Program-made: the position numbers and the translations under genes
Notes under the pieces: generated by a model
Seen by the model: only the letters and a program-made list of their open reading frames with translations
Database searches by the model: none
Told to the model about the DNA's origin: nothing
Part shown: positions 1 through 10,137 of the stretch, piece by piece
Layout: every line of letters begins with the position of its first letter
Position numbering within the stretch: position 1 is the stretch's first letter
Assembly: GCA_005116955.1 (NCBI GenBank)
Contig: SWDI01000002.1
Coordinates: forward strand, 265,187-329,186
Source of the DNA: Nitrospira sp.
GTDB taxonomy: Bacteria > Nitrospirota > Nitrospiria > Nitrospirales > Nitrospiraceae
Direction of reading: 5' to 3'
Length of the DNA stretch: 64,000 nt

Positions 1-98
1 ACATACGCCAATACAACAAGCAGCCCAAACCCGTGAAGTGGAAGTACTTCGATCCATCGCGACGAATTACTCCCGAATCAATCGTTACAGGCCACTAG
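1..98 (+). mobile_element. 3' part of a MITE-like element (partial copy)
   Basis: These 98 bases are identical (98/98 by eye) to the reverse complement of 49344-49441. That is the end portion of the complete 196-bp inverted-repeat element at 49344-49539. The copy ends at 98 with the terminal repeat GTTACAGGCCACTAG; beyond it the two loci share no sequence except a chance C. The rest of this copy lies left of the window. Its reading frame is open and runs straight into the helicase gene. Confidence 0.8.
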
Positions 99-2788
99 CC
101 GAGGAGCAAAACTGGCTTCGGGAGGTCCTTTTCGCCGGGTGGATTGGCGGGGGATTGCAGGAGGCATGGCAAGACTTGCTGGCCGCTGTCGAGACCTTGG
201 CAAGTGAAGCTGGCACGGCTCACCGACTTATCATGGCACATGGACCGGATCTCCCGCAGGGTCGTCCGGTGGATGAAGCAGCTTTACTGCTCAGCGAGAT
301 CGTAGCTTTCCTTGAATCTGGTGGGTCTTTCGGTTTGAAGACGAAACTCACTCGCCGGGCGTGGCATCAGCTCATCGAATCCTGCCGCGTAGATGGTCGT
401 GAGCCTCAAATACTGGATGAGTTTCGTGCGTTGCATGCGAGAGCGCAGTTGGAGGAAAGCCGGAACCGCTTCACCGCCCGCTGGCGTCGCACGGTTGAAA
501 GCCTCGACGGGCCGGCGGTTGAAAGCCTTGGGCGCTCACCGGAACGCACAGCTCAAGGCTACGCTGTGGAAATACGCACGCGTCTTGAATGGCGGAGTGC
601 TGTATGGGAGCCACTGATCGGTGAATTGCGTGCTGTGGGTTTTCGCTGGGACATGTGGCTAGCAGCTCATCCACCCATACCTGGAGACTATGGCGAATTG
701 ACGCGAGTGCAGCGTGCTGGTTCGCATGGGTTGGTGGAGATTGTAGAAGCACAGGCGGCGCTGCTCAGGCAAGCGGAATTATCGGCGGCCTTACAAGCCC
801 AGCGAACCTATCTGGCAGGGTTCCCACAAAGCGATATTGCTTCGGTACTGCTCCAGGCGCAGGACACATGGAATGTGGACTACTACGAGGAGGCGTGCCG
901 CGAGATTGCACGGCTCGAAGGTCTCCGCGAGGTGTACGAAGCTCGTAACGTTCTCCTCGAAAAGCTGGAGACTCCCGCACCTGCATGGGCACATGCTATC
1001 GCGAAACGGTACAAGCCGCACGACGTTCCGCTGCCACTGGGCGATGCGGCTGCAGCCTGGCGCTGGCGACAGTGGCTTCAAGAGTTGGAACGGCGCGCAG
1101 CAGTTTCGATGACGGAACTCCAAGAACGGCTCGACCGAACGGAGGACGAATTACGGCAAGTTGCGGGGCAGATCGTCGAGCAAGAGACATGGGCAGCGCA
1201 GCGTGAACGCACAGGACTGCAAGAACAGTTGTCGTTGATGGGGTTCGTTAAGACACAAGCAAAAATCACGAAGACGCGTCGTGGCGTGAGAGACGCGGAG
1301 TTGATGCGTGAGGCAAGACGTCTCCTCGCTGAAGCGCGCCGGGCGGTGCCAGTGTGGATCATGCCCTTGAACCGTGTGTACGAGAGCTTCGATCCGCGCA
1401 ATACAAAGTTCGACGTGGTGATTATTGATGAGGCCAGCCAGAGCGATGTGACCGCGCTCGCGGCACTGTATCTCGGGCGCGAGCACGTTGTAGTCGGCGA
1501 CAAGGAGCAGGTCACACCCGATGCCGTGGGCCAGCGAGTGGATGAGGTTCAACGGCTCATTGCCACCGACCTCCAGGGCATTCCAAACGGGCATCTCTAT
1601 GATGGGCAGACTTCTATCTATGACCTTGCGGAAACGGCATTCGGCGGTGTGATCGCATTGCGCGAGCATTTCCGCTGTGTGCCGGAGATCATTGAGTTCT
1701 GCAATCATCTTTCTTACAGTCACAGCATTCGACCTCTGCGTGAGCCGTTTTCGGCAAGCGTGCGCCCGGCGCTCGTGGCCCATCGCGTGCATGGTTTCCG
1801 CGATGAACGGAGCAAGATCAACCAGGTCGAGGCAGAGGAAATCGCGTCGTTGGTCTGCGCGTGCCTGAGCGATGCGGAATATGCACAAAACGAATCGAAG
1901 CGTCCAACAAGCTTCGGCGTCATTTCGCTGCTTGGCGATGAACAGGCCTTGTTGATTGAGAATTTGCTCCGGCAGCGGCTGTCACCGGATGTCTTTGAGA
2001 AACACCGATTGCTCTGCGGGAATGCGGCGCAATTTCAGGGTGATGAACGAGATGTCGTCTTTCTCTCAATGGTCGATGGACCGCCGGAGGACGGACAACT
2101 TTTTTATCGCGACGCTGGGCCGAAAGATCTTTATAAAAAGCGCTACAACGTCGCGGTGAGCCGCGCTCGTAATCAGCTTTGGATCGTGCATTCACTTGAC
2201 CCAGAAATTCATCTCAAGGGTGGCGATCTACGCCGCCGGCTCATCGAGCATGCACGTGATCCACAAGCGATTCTTCGAGCGATGGAGAATCACAGCAAAC
2301 AGACTGACTCGGTGTTTGAAACCATGGTGCTCCAGCGACTCCTCGCAGCCGGTTACCGAGTGCAGCCGCAGTGGCCGGTCGGTGCTTACCGAATTGACCT
2401 CGTGGTGGAAGGGCAAAACCGACGCCTCGCTGTGGAATGCGACGGCGAGCGGTGGCACACACCAGAGCAGCTTCATCGTGATCTTGAACGGCAAGCGATT
2501 CTGGAAAGGCTTGGCTGGGTATTCGTCCGCATCCGCGGCAGCGTCTTTTTCCGCACCCCCGATGCTGCAATGGCCACAGTGTTTTCGAGACTAAATCAAC
2601 TTGGTATTGAGCCAATTGGTGCAAACGAACAGTACACGCCTAACCCAGTTCAGCCCTTGGTGGACAAGATAAGAAGAGCAGCTGAGAAGATCCGTCAGGA
2701 CTGGAACAATGAACAACTGAACGAGGAGGAGAATAGCGAATATGGACATGGAAAACGCCAAACAAGGCGTTCCACCGGAAATAGATGA
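2..2788 (+). CDS. Truncated SF1 helicase with C-terminal Vsr/DUF559-like nuclease (Hhe-like), 5' end replaced by MITE
   Basis: The frame is open from base 2, so the true start is left of the window; GTG at 38 is only an internal candidate. Counting from 38, residues 459-468 hold the Walker B box VVIIDEASQS. Motif III-like GDKEQ follows, then QGDE (motif V) and VAVSRAR (motif VI). From about residue 764 there is a restriction-like nuclease domain with RIDLVV and AVECDG. No Walker A (GxGKT) is present, nor the DUF4011 region that full proteins carry N-terminally. The first ~32 visible codons are MITE sequence (1-98), and the helicase part begins inside the segment that normally lies between motifs Ia and II. 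Family knowledge links DUF4011-helicase-Vsr proteins to phage defence. ATPase activity is unlikely without motif I. It is either a remnant or a fused shortened protein. Confidence 0.8.
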   Translation, partial: HTPIQQAAQTREVEVLRSIATNYSRINRYRPLAEEQNWLREVLFAGWIGGGLQEAWQDLLAAVETLASEAGTAHRLIMAHGPDLPQGRPVDEAALLLSEIVAFLESGGSFGLKTKLTRRAWHQLIESCRVDGREPQILDEFRALHARAQLEESRNRFTARWRRTVESLDGPAVESLGRSPERTAQGYAVEIRTRLEWRSAVWEPLIGELRAVGFRWDMWLAAHPPIPGDYGELTRVQRAGSHGLVEIVEAQAALLRQAELSAALQAQRTYLAGFPQSDIASVLLQAQDTWNVDYYEEACREIARLEGLREVYEARNVLLEKLETPAPAWAHAIAKRYKPHDVPLPLGDAAAAWRWRQWLQELERRAAVSMTELQERLDRTEDELRQVAGQIVEQETWAAQRERTGLQEQLSLMGFVKTQAKITKTRRGVRDAELMREARRLLAEARRAVPVWIMPLNRVYESFDPRNTKFDVVIIDEASQSDVTALAALYLGREHVVVGDKEQVTPDAVGQRVDEVQRLIATDLQGIPNGHLYDGQTSIYDLAETAFGGVIALREHFRCVPEIIEFCNHLSYSHSIRPLREPFSASVRPALVAHRVHGFRDERSKINQVEAEEIASLVCACLSDAEYAQNESKRPTSFGVISLLGDEQALLIENLLRQRLSPDVFEKHRLLCGNAAQFQGDERDVVFLSMVDGPPEDGQLFYRDAGPKDLYKKRYNVAVSRARNQLWIVHSLDPEIHLKGGDLRRRLIEHARDPQAILRAMENHSKQTDSVFETMVLQRLLAAGYRVQPQWPVGAYRIDLVVEGQNRRLAVECDGERWHTPEQLHRDLERQAILERLGWVFVRIRGSVFFRTPDAAMATVFSRLNQLGIEPIGANEQYTPNPVQPLVDKIRRAAEKIRQDWNNEQLNEEENSEYGHGKRQTRRSTGNR

Positions 2789-2849
2789 TAGCAGTCCCGG
2801 TGGGCTCCCATGGTCCCTTGCTGTCACAAACGGAAGAAATTGGCGTTGA
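2742..2849 (+). CDS. Possible 35-aa ORF overlapping the helicase end
   Basis: An ATG at 2742 is preceded by a strong GAGGAGGAG ribosome binding site at about 2723-2731, and the frame runs 35 codons to TGA at 2847. It overlaps the helicase 3' end in another frame. The peptide starts MDMENAKQGVPPEIDD and resembles nothing I recognise. It could be a small protein or the start of a decayed gene whose continuation is in another frame. The only support is the ribosome binding site. Confidence 0.25.
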   Translation: MDMENAKQGVPPEIDDSSPGGLPWSLAVTNGRNWR

Positions 2850-2991
2850 GCTTAATCGTTTACGCGGACGCCCAACCCCGAGAGTTGTTCTCTCGAAATT
2901 ATGCCCTCTATTCCACAGGTCGTTAGGCACTCGGTGTACTTTGTCAACCAATCCGACTAGCAGACAAATATCGCGGATATCGAGGGAGTAG

Positions 2992-3516
2992 ATGGATAAA
3001 ATCACAATCGCCGATTGGCTCATGATCTTTGCCGTTTTACTAGGCCCAATAATCGCTGTCCGCCTGACTCGTTATCTTGATAATAAGAAAGAGATTCGTG
3101 AGCGCAAGTTGGCAGTTTTCAAGAAATTGATGGCAACGCGCGCGTACACAATCTCATGGGATCACGTCGAGGCATTAAACCGCATCGACCTCGAATTCGA
3201 CAAAAAGGAGAAAAACGAAAAGGCCGTTATCGAAGCCTGGAAAGAATATCTCAATCTGCTTGGAAATAAGCAGCTAACACCTGAGCAATGGACTGTGAAG
3301 AGGGTGGATTTGCTCGTAGAGCTACTTCACAAGATGGCCATCGTGCTCAATTATGACTTTGATAAGACTCATATTAAGAACTCCTCATACTCGCCTATGG
3401 CACACGGTGAGCTTGAAGAACAACAGACCGCAATCCGAAAAGGCGTGATAGAGGTCCTTGAAGGTAAACGACCTCTTCCACTGTTTGTAACTAATTTACC
3501 TCGAGGGGGAAGCTAA
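2992..3516 (+). CDS. DUF6680-like membrane-anchored protein
   Basis: The product has 174 residues. One N-terminal membrane segment (about residues 8-26, WLMIFAVLLGPIIAV) is followed by a basic stretch and a soluble helical region with the motif LMATRAYTISWDHVEALNRI. That motif and layout match my memory of the DUF6680 family, whose function is unknown. The start is supported by GAGGGA about 7 bases upstream. It lies 200 bp after the truncated defence helicase on the same strand, so it may be an accessory gene of that locus or independent cargo. Its AT-richer, Lys-rich composition differs from the core genes to the right, which fits a transferred segment. Confidence 0.65.
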   Translation: MDKITIADWLMIFAVLLGPIIAVRLTRYLDNKKEIRERKLAVFKKLMATRAYTISWDHVEALNRIDLEFDKKEKNEKAVIEAWKEYLNLLGNKQLTPEQWTVKRVDLLVELLHKMAIVLNYDFDKTHIKNSSYSPMAHGELEEQQTAIRKGVIEVLEGKRPLPLFVTNLPRGGS

Positions 3517-3852
3517 CAACTCCATCAACCCATCGCCAACAAACGACGCGGCTGATGGAAGGCACGAACTCAACCCGTTCGGAATAACACCTGTACCTAG
3601 CCTATTGCGGCTGCCCAACACTGGTCCTTCACTCTCCCTCTCTCACAAGGGTGACCCGGTTGAAGCCAAAACTGCGCGCATCGAACAAGGCCCTTCTGAG
3701 GGCGCGCGTTCGGCAGAATTCTTCTCTTCCCCTCCCAATATCCCCCCTGAGGGTAGTGCGGCTTGGTCCTTAAGTGCGCGCATCCACCGAGCACCGCCTG
3801 ACCTGATGTACGTCTGATAGGTCCTGCGTGCGCGGTGGGCGAGCACAGAGGA
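3517..3852. other. Intergenic stretch without a credible gene
   Basis: No reading frame here has coding character or a ribosome binding site. It contains short palindromes: GCGCGC at 3674-3679 facing GCGCGC at 3703-3708, with an inner GCCCT/AGGGC hairpin at about 3690-3703. The phrase GCGCGCATC recurs near 3775. It separates the plus-strand defence remnant from the minus-strand core genes and may hold the 3' end of one or both transcripts. Confidence 0.5.
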
Positions 3853-4455
3853 TCAGCCGCGCTGCCCGATCTTACTCTCCGTCCCATTCCGCAACCGTTC
3901 CATGTTTGCTTTATGCTTGATCGCGATCAGCCCGCTCACAGCGAGTGAGAAGAGCATGAACGCTGTGGTCGGTCGCATCAGCGCGGTGATGATAGGGAAA
4001 AGTCCAAAGGCGGTCAGTGCGCCGCCAGAAGAGTAGCGCCACAGAGCGACTGCTCCAATCCAGGCCAGCAGAAGCAAGAGGCCAATCAGCGGCGCGACAC
4101 CAAGCACTGAACCGAGTGCCGTTGCGACTCCTTTGCCTCCTTTGAATCCGAGAAACGGCGAAAAGAGATGGCCCAGAAACGGTGCGAGGGCAACGAGCAG
4201 TATGGCCCATTCATCTTGCAGCAGCTGCGTCGCAGCGAAGCCCATCACCCATCCTTTGCCCATATCGCCGATCAAGGTGAGGATGCCGGGCGTCTTGCCC
4301 GACACACGGAGGACGTTCGTAAATCCGACGTTCTTGCTCCCGACCGTGCGTGGATCTGGCAGGCCCATCGCCTTGGAGATGACGATGCCAAATGGGACAG
4401 CTCCTAGAAGATATCCGATGATCGAGAGCCCAGCGATGAGTCCTTGTTGTTCCAT
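3853..4455 (-). CDS. plsY: Acyl-phosphate:glycerol-3-phosphate acyltransferase PlsY
   Basis: PlsY transfers an acyl group from acyl-phosphate to glycerol-3-phosphate in the inner membrane, the first step of phospholipid synthesis. The 200-residue product has the family motifs GSKNVGFTN (39-47, usually GSGNPGATN) and GHLFSPFLGFKGGKGVAT (95-112), and about five hydrophobic segments, all of normal family size. The start MEQQGLIAG gives a standard length. The gene stands alone on the minus strand, with a REP-like palindrome just upstream. Confidence 0.95.
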   Translation of the reverse strand: MEQQGLIAGLSIIGYLLGAVPFGIVISKAMGLPDPRTVGSKNVGFTNVLRVSGKTPGILTLIGDMGKGWVMGFAATQLLQDEWAILLVALAPFLGHLFSPFLGFKGGKGVATALGSVLGVAPLIGLLLLLAWIGAVALWRYSSGGALTAFGLFPIITALMRPTTAFMLFSLAVSGLIAIKHKANMERLRNGTESKIGQRG

Positions 4456-4490
4456 CCTAATAGAATCCGAGAATGACGATTACGGTAAGC

Positions 4491-4532
4491 CCTTCGACAA
4501 GTCTATCCTGAGGCAGTCGAAGGACTCAGGGC
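4491..4532. repeat. REP-like palindrome
   Basis: CCTTCGAC at 4491-4498 faces GTCGAAGG at 4516-4523, and the unit continues into CTCAGGGCGAACGG. This wording is typical of dispersed REP-type palindromes in many environmental bacteria. It lies between plsY and the esterase gene. No second copy was found in the window. Confidence 0.5.
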
Positions 4533-4604
4533 GAACGGATTATCACAGCTATGACAGGGACACAAGGTGAGGTCCGACTGATGAAGGAGCCTGCCGCACA
4601 GACT

Positions 4605-5477
4605 TCACTGAAACTTCTCTGGATGCGTAAAGAACTCCAGCATCACTCGATTCAGATTCGGCCAGTCGCGATGGCTGCCCGTCCCCTCACAGTAGAGCGT
4701 TGCACCGCCTGAGGCACAGCCTTGGTATGCACGGCACCCGCCCTCCACTGGTTTCGTCTTCGTCACATCACACTGATTACAGCCGGCCCACCAAGTTGAC
4801 GTTTGGGCTCCCCAGCCTGGAAACAGCTTGTCGTTCTTGCCATGCATGATCATGACTGGGATTGGAGCGCGACATTGATACGCCTCAAGGTCTTTGTCGG
4901 TTACCCCAGCAGCACTTGGCGCGATTGTGGCAGGCACTGTTTTCGTCTTCTCAATCACAGCCAGCATCAGGGATGCCGTACCCCCGTCTGAATGACCGGT
5001 GGCGGATACCCTGCTCTCATCGATGCACCATTCCTTTGCCACTAGACCAGGAATGGCTCCAAGCTGTTCAATGGTCGAAATATTCAACTGCTTATGATCG
5101 GTATAGACGACGACAAACCCCGCGCCGGTCGCTGCAGTCGTAAGGTCTGTGAGACGCTCGGACGTCCAGCGACTCTGCCCAGCCGGAGCGTAGACCATCA
5201 AGAGCGGATGTGCGAATGTGGAATCGTAGTTCGAGGGCGTCCGAACCATATACCGAATGCCGTCAACGGAGACTTTCCCATCGGTCGCGCCTGTGAGTCC
5301 AGCTCGCGCACCCGTTTCACATCGGGTCACCGTCGAAGTACTCGGATATGCATAAGCTTCTAACTGAGGAGGCGTTCCGTTCTCTGTGCAAGCTGTAACG
5401 AGAAAGAGGAGACTAGTACAGGCAACGATTGGCGATGTGAGTAGCGCTCGACGGACGGCCCGGGATTCCAAACCCAT
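4605..5477 (-). CDS. Lipoprotein alpha/beta-hydrolase, LpqC/polyhydroxybutyrate depolymerase-like
   Basis: From the chosen ATG (5477) the product has 290 residues. It begins with a lipoprotein signal ending in the lipobox LVTAC (Cys30), so it is predicted to be exported and lipid-anchored. The nucleophile motif GHSDGG is at 161-166 (Ser163), with a likely acid at Asp216 (GKNDKL) and His269 (GSHRDW). Several Cys in the C-terminal half could form disulfides. The fold resembles the PHB depolymerase/feruloyl esterase family; the substrate cannot be told. The frame extends 20 codons further upstream, but the signal peptide favours 5477. It is separated from pgsA by a split repeat element. Confidence 0.75.
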   Translation of the reverse strand: MGLESRAVRRALLTSPIVACTSLLFLVTACTENGTPPQLEAYAYPSTSTVTRCETGARAGLTGATDGKVSVDGIRYMVRTPSNYDSTFAHPLLMVYAPAGQSRWTSERLTDLTTAATGAGFVVVYTDHKQLNISTIEQLGAIPGLVAKEWCIDESRVSATGHSDGGTASLMLAVIEKTKTVPATIAPSAAGVTDKDLEAYQCRAPIPVMIMHGKNDKLFPGWGAQTSTWWAGCNQCDVTKTKPVEGGCRAYQGCASGGATLYCEGTGSHRDWPNLNRVMLEFFTHPEKFQ

Positions 5478-5544
5478 GTCAGGCTCGTCTTGGTGACAGT
5501 TACTGCCGAAGAAAGTTGATGGAGGAGTCCAATCCACTGTACGA

Positions 5545-5780
5545 CAGGATGTTCAAACGAGACATCCAGCGAGGCCGCAGCGAGGTCCGCAAGGTGACGA
5601 ATAAGGAGCCTCACGTTTGCGGACGGGCGCGAGATGGAAAGCGCCCCGTGTCTTAAAGGGCCGAGACATAATCTTTCTCACCCACCCACCCCGAGCAGCC
5701 GGAGCAGCTCTCTCCCGAATGGGTATGTTGAAGGTCTGAACGATGCGAGAACAAAGCTGGAGTCTCGTCTCAACGTCCTG
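5545..5780. repeat. Stop-codon-associated palindromic repeat, copy 1 (split by a ~125-bp insert)
   Basis: The left arm (about 5545-5595) and right arm (about 5722-5780) are imperfect inverted copies. CAGGATGTTCAAACGAGAC pairs with CAGGACGTTGAGACGAGAC read on the other strand. The outer end sits one base after the pgsA stop codon. Unlike copies at 6436 and 26910, the arms are separated by about 125 bp of unrelated sequence. Confidence 0.65.
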
Positions 5781-5781
5781 A

Positions 5782-6378
5782 CTACAGTCCCTTCGCGACT
5801 ACCTGCTTCCAGAAGCTCCAGACATACTGGCCACCAGAGAGATAGCCCAACACCAGCGAAATATACAACGTAACGGTGCCGGCTAAATGCATGTTACCAA
5901 GTTCAGCAAGCCCCGTCCCTTCCAGGATCAGCAGGATAATGGCCACGACTTGGAGCGCCATCTTATACTTACCGGTCGTCTCCGCCGCAATGATCATGCC
6001 TTCGCTCGCAGCAATGGCACGGATTCCCGTCACCGCCACTTCTCGCCCGATAATCAGCAGCGCGACCAACGCACTGACCCGATCTACGTTCATCAGGAGT
6101 ATCAGTGCCGACAACACCAGGAGTTTGTCCGCGATCGGATCGAGCAGTTTGCCGAGTTTCGTTACCTGGCCTGTTCGGCGGGCAATATAGCCATCCAACA
6201 TATCCGTCACCGCCGCAACGGTAAAGACAATCGCCGCCGCGAGTGACTGGTCTGGTGTTGGATTGACAAAGAGAATGATGAAGACCGGGATCAAGAGAAT
6301 GCGGACGAGCGTCAAGAGATTGGGCAGATTGAGCGACTCCGCTCCTATCTCTCGCCACATTGCCAAAACGCGGTTCAT
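5782..6378 (-). CDS. pgsA: CDP-diacylglycerol--glycerol-3-phosphate 3-phosphatidyltransferase
   Basis: PgsA makes phosphatidylglycerophosphate from CDP-diacylglycerol and glycerol-3-phosphate at the inner membrane. The 198-residue protein has about five membrane segments and the full CDP-alcohol phosphotransferase signature D59-x2-DG-x2-AR-x8-G-x3-D-x3-D84. Length is normal. It lies downstream of kdsD on the same strand but is separated from it by palindromic repeat copy 2, and its own stop codon abuts repeat copy 1. Co-transcription with the LPS operon is possible but interrupted by the repeat. Confidence 0.93.
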   Translation of the reverse strand: MNRVLAMWREIGAESLNLPNLLTLVRILLIPVFIILFVNPTPDQSLAAAIVFTVAAVTDMLDGYIARRTGQVTKLGKLLDPIADKLLVLSALILLMNVDRVSALVALLIIGREVAVTGIRAIAASEGMIIAAETTGKYKMALQVVAIILLILEGTGLAELGNMHLAGTVTLYISLVLGYLSGGQYVWSFWKQVVAKGL

Positions 6379-6435
6379 GGTCCGATTCGTCTCCTACGCA
6401 GGCGACTAAAACACTGCTTCGACCTGATGGCACCC

Positions 6436-6559
6436 GCAGGATGGTCAAAAAGGCCGTCCAGCAAGGCCAGAGCGAGCGAGGAGGCGAGGCGTACGCTTCG
6501 GTACGTTGAGCCTCTGAGCGATGTGAGAACGCCGCTGGCGGACTTTTTCAGCATCCTGC
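6436..6559. repeat. Stop-codon-associated palindromic repeat, copy 2
   Basis: A 124-bp imperfect palindrome begins GCAGGATG (6436) and ends CATCCTGC (6559). The left arm GGATGGTCAAAAAGGCCGTC faces the right arm GGATGCTGAAAAAGTCCGCC read from the other strand, with GTACG near the centre. Its outer G overlaps the last base of the kdsD TAG stop. The RNA would fold as a long hairpin between kdsD and pgsA. Confidence 0.8.
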
Positions 6560-7566
6560 TACACGATTCCGTTCTTTAACAAATCATGTAAATGAATGAC
6601 CCCGCGGATGTTCCGCTCATCCTCGGTGACCACCAGCGTCGTAATCGAAAATCGCTCCATCATCTCAACGGCCTTGGCGGCCAGTTCGTCCGGCCCAATG
6701 GACTTAGGATTCGTGGTAGCCAGCTCTTGCGCCGTGGTGTTGACCAGATCGATTCCCCGTTGGATAAACCGCCGTAAGTCGCCGTCGGTAATCACTCCGA
6801 CCAGCAATCCCTCCTGATCCACGACCGTGGTCATGCCGAGCTTTTTCGCCGTCATTTCCAGCATGGCCGCCATGCCCCCGACCGCGGCTTGGACCATCGG
6901 GACATCCGATTCGGCATGCATGAGGTCTTTCACCTTGACCAGCAATCGTCGCCCCAACGTGCCGCCGGGATGGAAGCGGGCAAAATCCTCTTCCTTGAAC
7001 TCCCGTTTCTGCAGCAGGGCCACGGCCAACGCATCGCCTAAAGCCAACGTAGCGGTCGTGCTGGCGGTCGGAGCTAATCCCATCGGGCAGGCCTCTTCCT
7101 GGACCGACACATCGAGTGCGACATCGGCATTTTTTGCCAGGGTCGACGTCATCCGTCCTGTGAACGCAATCACCGGAATGCCGAGCCGTTTCACAAACGG
7201 AAGCAATTGCAGCAACTCCTGCGTCTCACCGCTGTTGGAAATCGCGACCAACGCATCACGTCGCGCCAACATGCCCAGATCTCCATGCACACCTTCGGCG
7301 GGATGTAGAAAGAACGACGAGGTGCCGGTGCTGGCAAGCGTCGCCGCGATTTTTTGACCGATCAAGCCGGACTTCCCCATGCCCGACACGACGACCTTTC
7401 CCTTACACTGCACAAGCAGCTGCACGGCCTTCGCGAACTTGGCATCCAACCGGTCCACAAGCGATTGCACGGCTCGCGCTTCGATTTCGAGCACGCGCCG
7501 ACCGTCGGCCAGACTTTCTTCTATTTTCGAAATTTTCGAATCCCGACCAGATGGCTTCACCGTCAT
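6559..7566 (-). CDS. kdsD: Arabinose-5-phosphate isomerase, KpsF/GutQ family
   Basis: It interconverts ribulose-5-phosphate and arabinose-5-phosphate, the first step of KDO synthesis. From ATG 7566 it has 335 residues: an N-terminal SIS domain with GMGKSGLIGQKIAATLASTG and the HPAEGVHGDLGM loop, then two CBS domains (VGVITDGDLRRFIQRG, then IRGVIHLHDLLK). This length is normal. An in-frame ATG at 7677 would add a Lys/Arg-rich 37-residue tail and overlap kdsA; I prefer the shorter form, though its ribosome binding site is weak. The gene follows kdsA in the LPS operon and its stop overlaps a palindromic repeat. Confidence 0.92.
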   Translation of the reverse strand: MTVKPSGRDSKISKIEESLADGRRVLEIEARAVQSLVDRLDAKFAKAVQLLVQCKGKVVVSGMGKSGLIGQKIAATLASTGTSSFFLHPAEGVHGDLGMLARRDALVAISNSGETQELLQLLPFVKRLGIPVIAFTGRMTSTLAKNADVALDVSVQEEACPMGLAPTASTTATLALGDALAVALLQKREFKEEDFARFHPGGTLGRRLLVKVKDLMHAESDVPMVQAAVGGMAAMLEMTAKKLGMTTVVDQEGLLVGVITDGDLRRFIQRGIDLVNTTAQELATTNPKSIGPDELAAKAVEMMERFSITTLVVTEDERNIRGVIHLHDLLKNGIV

Positions 7567-7649
7567 AGTTTCGCTTCGCCTTTTCGCAACCTTTGCTACT
7601 CGACTAGCTGCCTTCACTTTCGTAGAGTGACCGCGCCGCACGGAAGGTT

Positions 7650-8477
7650 TCAGCTTCTCGGCTTGGCTGCGTCGCATATGCGCAGAACCCGTTCCAGCAA
7701 GGACTTTAGTTGATGCAATGGGACCATATTGGGCCCATCGGACAGCGCCCCGTCTGGATTTGGATGGACTTCCATGAAGAATCCGTCGACACCCGCTCCA
7801 GCCGCAGCGCACGCCAACGGCTCAACAAATTCCCGCTGGCCACTGGATTTTGTCCCACCACCACCCGGCAGCTGAACGCTATGCGTCGCATCGAAGACGA
7901 CAGGATACCCGAAACTTCTCATAAGAGGAAAGGATCGCATATCCACAACAAGATTGTTGTAGCCGAATGACGACCCACGCTCGGTGAGCAGAAGCCGACG
8001 GCTTCCACATTCTTCGACTTTTTTAACCGCATTGCCCATTTCGATCGGCGAGAGAAATTGCCCCTTCTTCACGTTCACGACTTTCCCTGTCTTTGCGGCG
8101 GCAATTAGCAAATCCGTCTGCCGACAGAGAAAAGCTGGGATCTGAAGGACATCCACCACCTTCCCCGCTTCGGTCGCCTGCTCTTCCGTATGGACGTCGG
8201 TCAACACCGGTACACCGACTTGGTCCTTGACCTTTTTGAGTATCGCCAGGCCTTTTTCAAGCCCAGGACCTCGAAACGAGGTAATCGATGTTCTGTTGGC
8301 TTTATCGAAGGATGACTTGAAGACGTACGGAATTCCCAGTGACTTTGCAATGTCCGCAACATAACCGGCCGTCTCCATCACCAGCTGCTCGCTCTCGATC
8401 ACACAGGGCCCGGCAATCAGAAACGGGCGCTGTCCTTGTCCGACTTTGAACGAACCGATTTCGACGAGTTGTGCCAT
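7650..8477 (-). CDS. kdsA: 3-deoxy-8-phosphooctulonate synthase
   Basis: KdsA condenses arabinose-5-phosphate with phosphoenolpyruvate to KDO-8-phosphate in the cytoplasm. The 275-residue product shows the family motifs [34 protein letters not shown] and [13 protein letters not shown], and its length matches the family. It starts 10 bases after the pyrG stop and runs into kdsD, so three of the KDO steps (kdsB, kdsA, kdsD) plus the CTP supplier PyrG are contiguous. Confidence 0.97.
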   Translation of the reverse strand: MAQLVEIGSFKVGQGQRPFLIAGPCVIESEQLVMETAGYVADIAKSLGIPYVFKSSFDKANRTSITSFRGPGLEKGLAILKKVKDQVGVPVLTDVHTEEQATEAGKVVDVLQIPAFLCRQTDLLIAAAKTGKVVNVKKGQFLSPIEMGNAVKKVEECGSRRLLLTERGSSFGYNNLVVDMRSFPLMRSFGYPVVFDATHSVQLPGGGGTKSSGQREFVEPLACAAAGAGVDGFFMEVHPNPDGALSDGPNMVPLHQLKSLLERVLRICDAAKPRS

Positions 8478-8486
8478 AGCCTACAA

Positions 8487-10088
<1,602 letters not shown>

Positions 10089-10137
10089 GGTTGTCCCCTC
10101 TGTTGGACGTCAGAGCACCCCAATTCGAATATACTTT

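Noticed and set aside
1151-1888. Long minus-strand frame inside the helicase gene
   Set aside because: It is a shadow of the helicase frame: Cys/His/Arg-rich wording, no motif, no ribosome binding site, and the plus strand has clear helicase motifs here.
2785-2991. 68-residue frame overlapping the helicase stop as ATGA
   Set aside because: No ribosome binding site beyond the overlap, composition rich in Arg/Ser/Pro without motif. The competing 2742 ATG has a far better site, and even that is uncertain.
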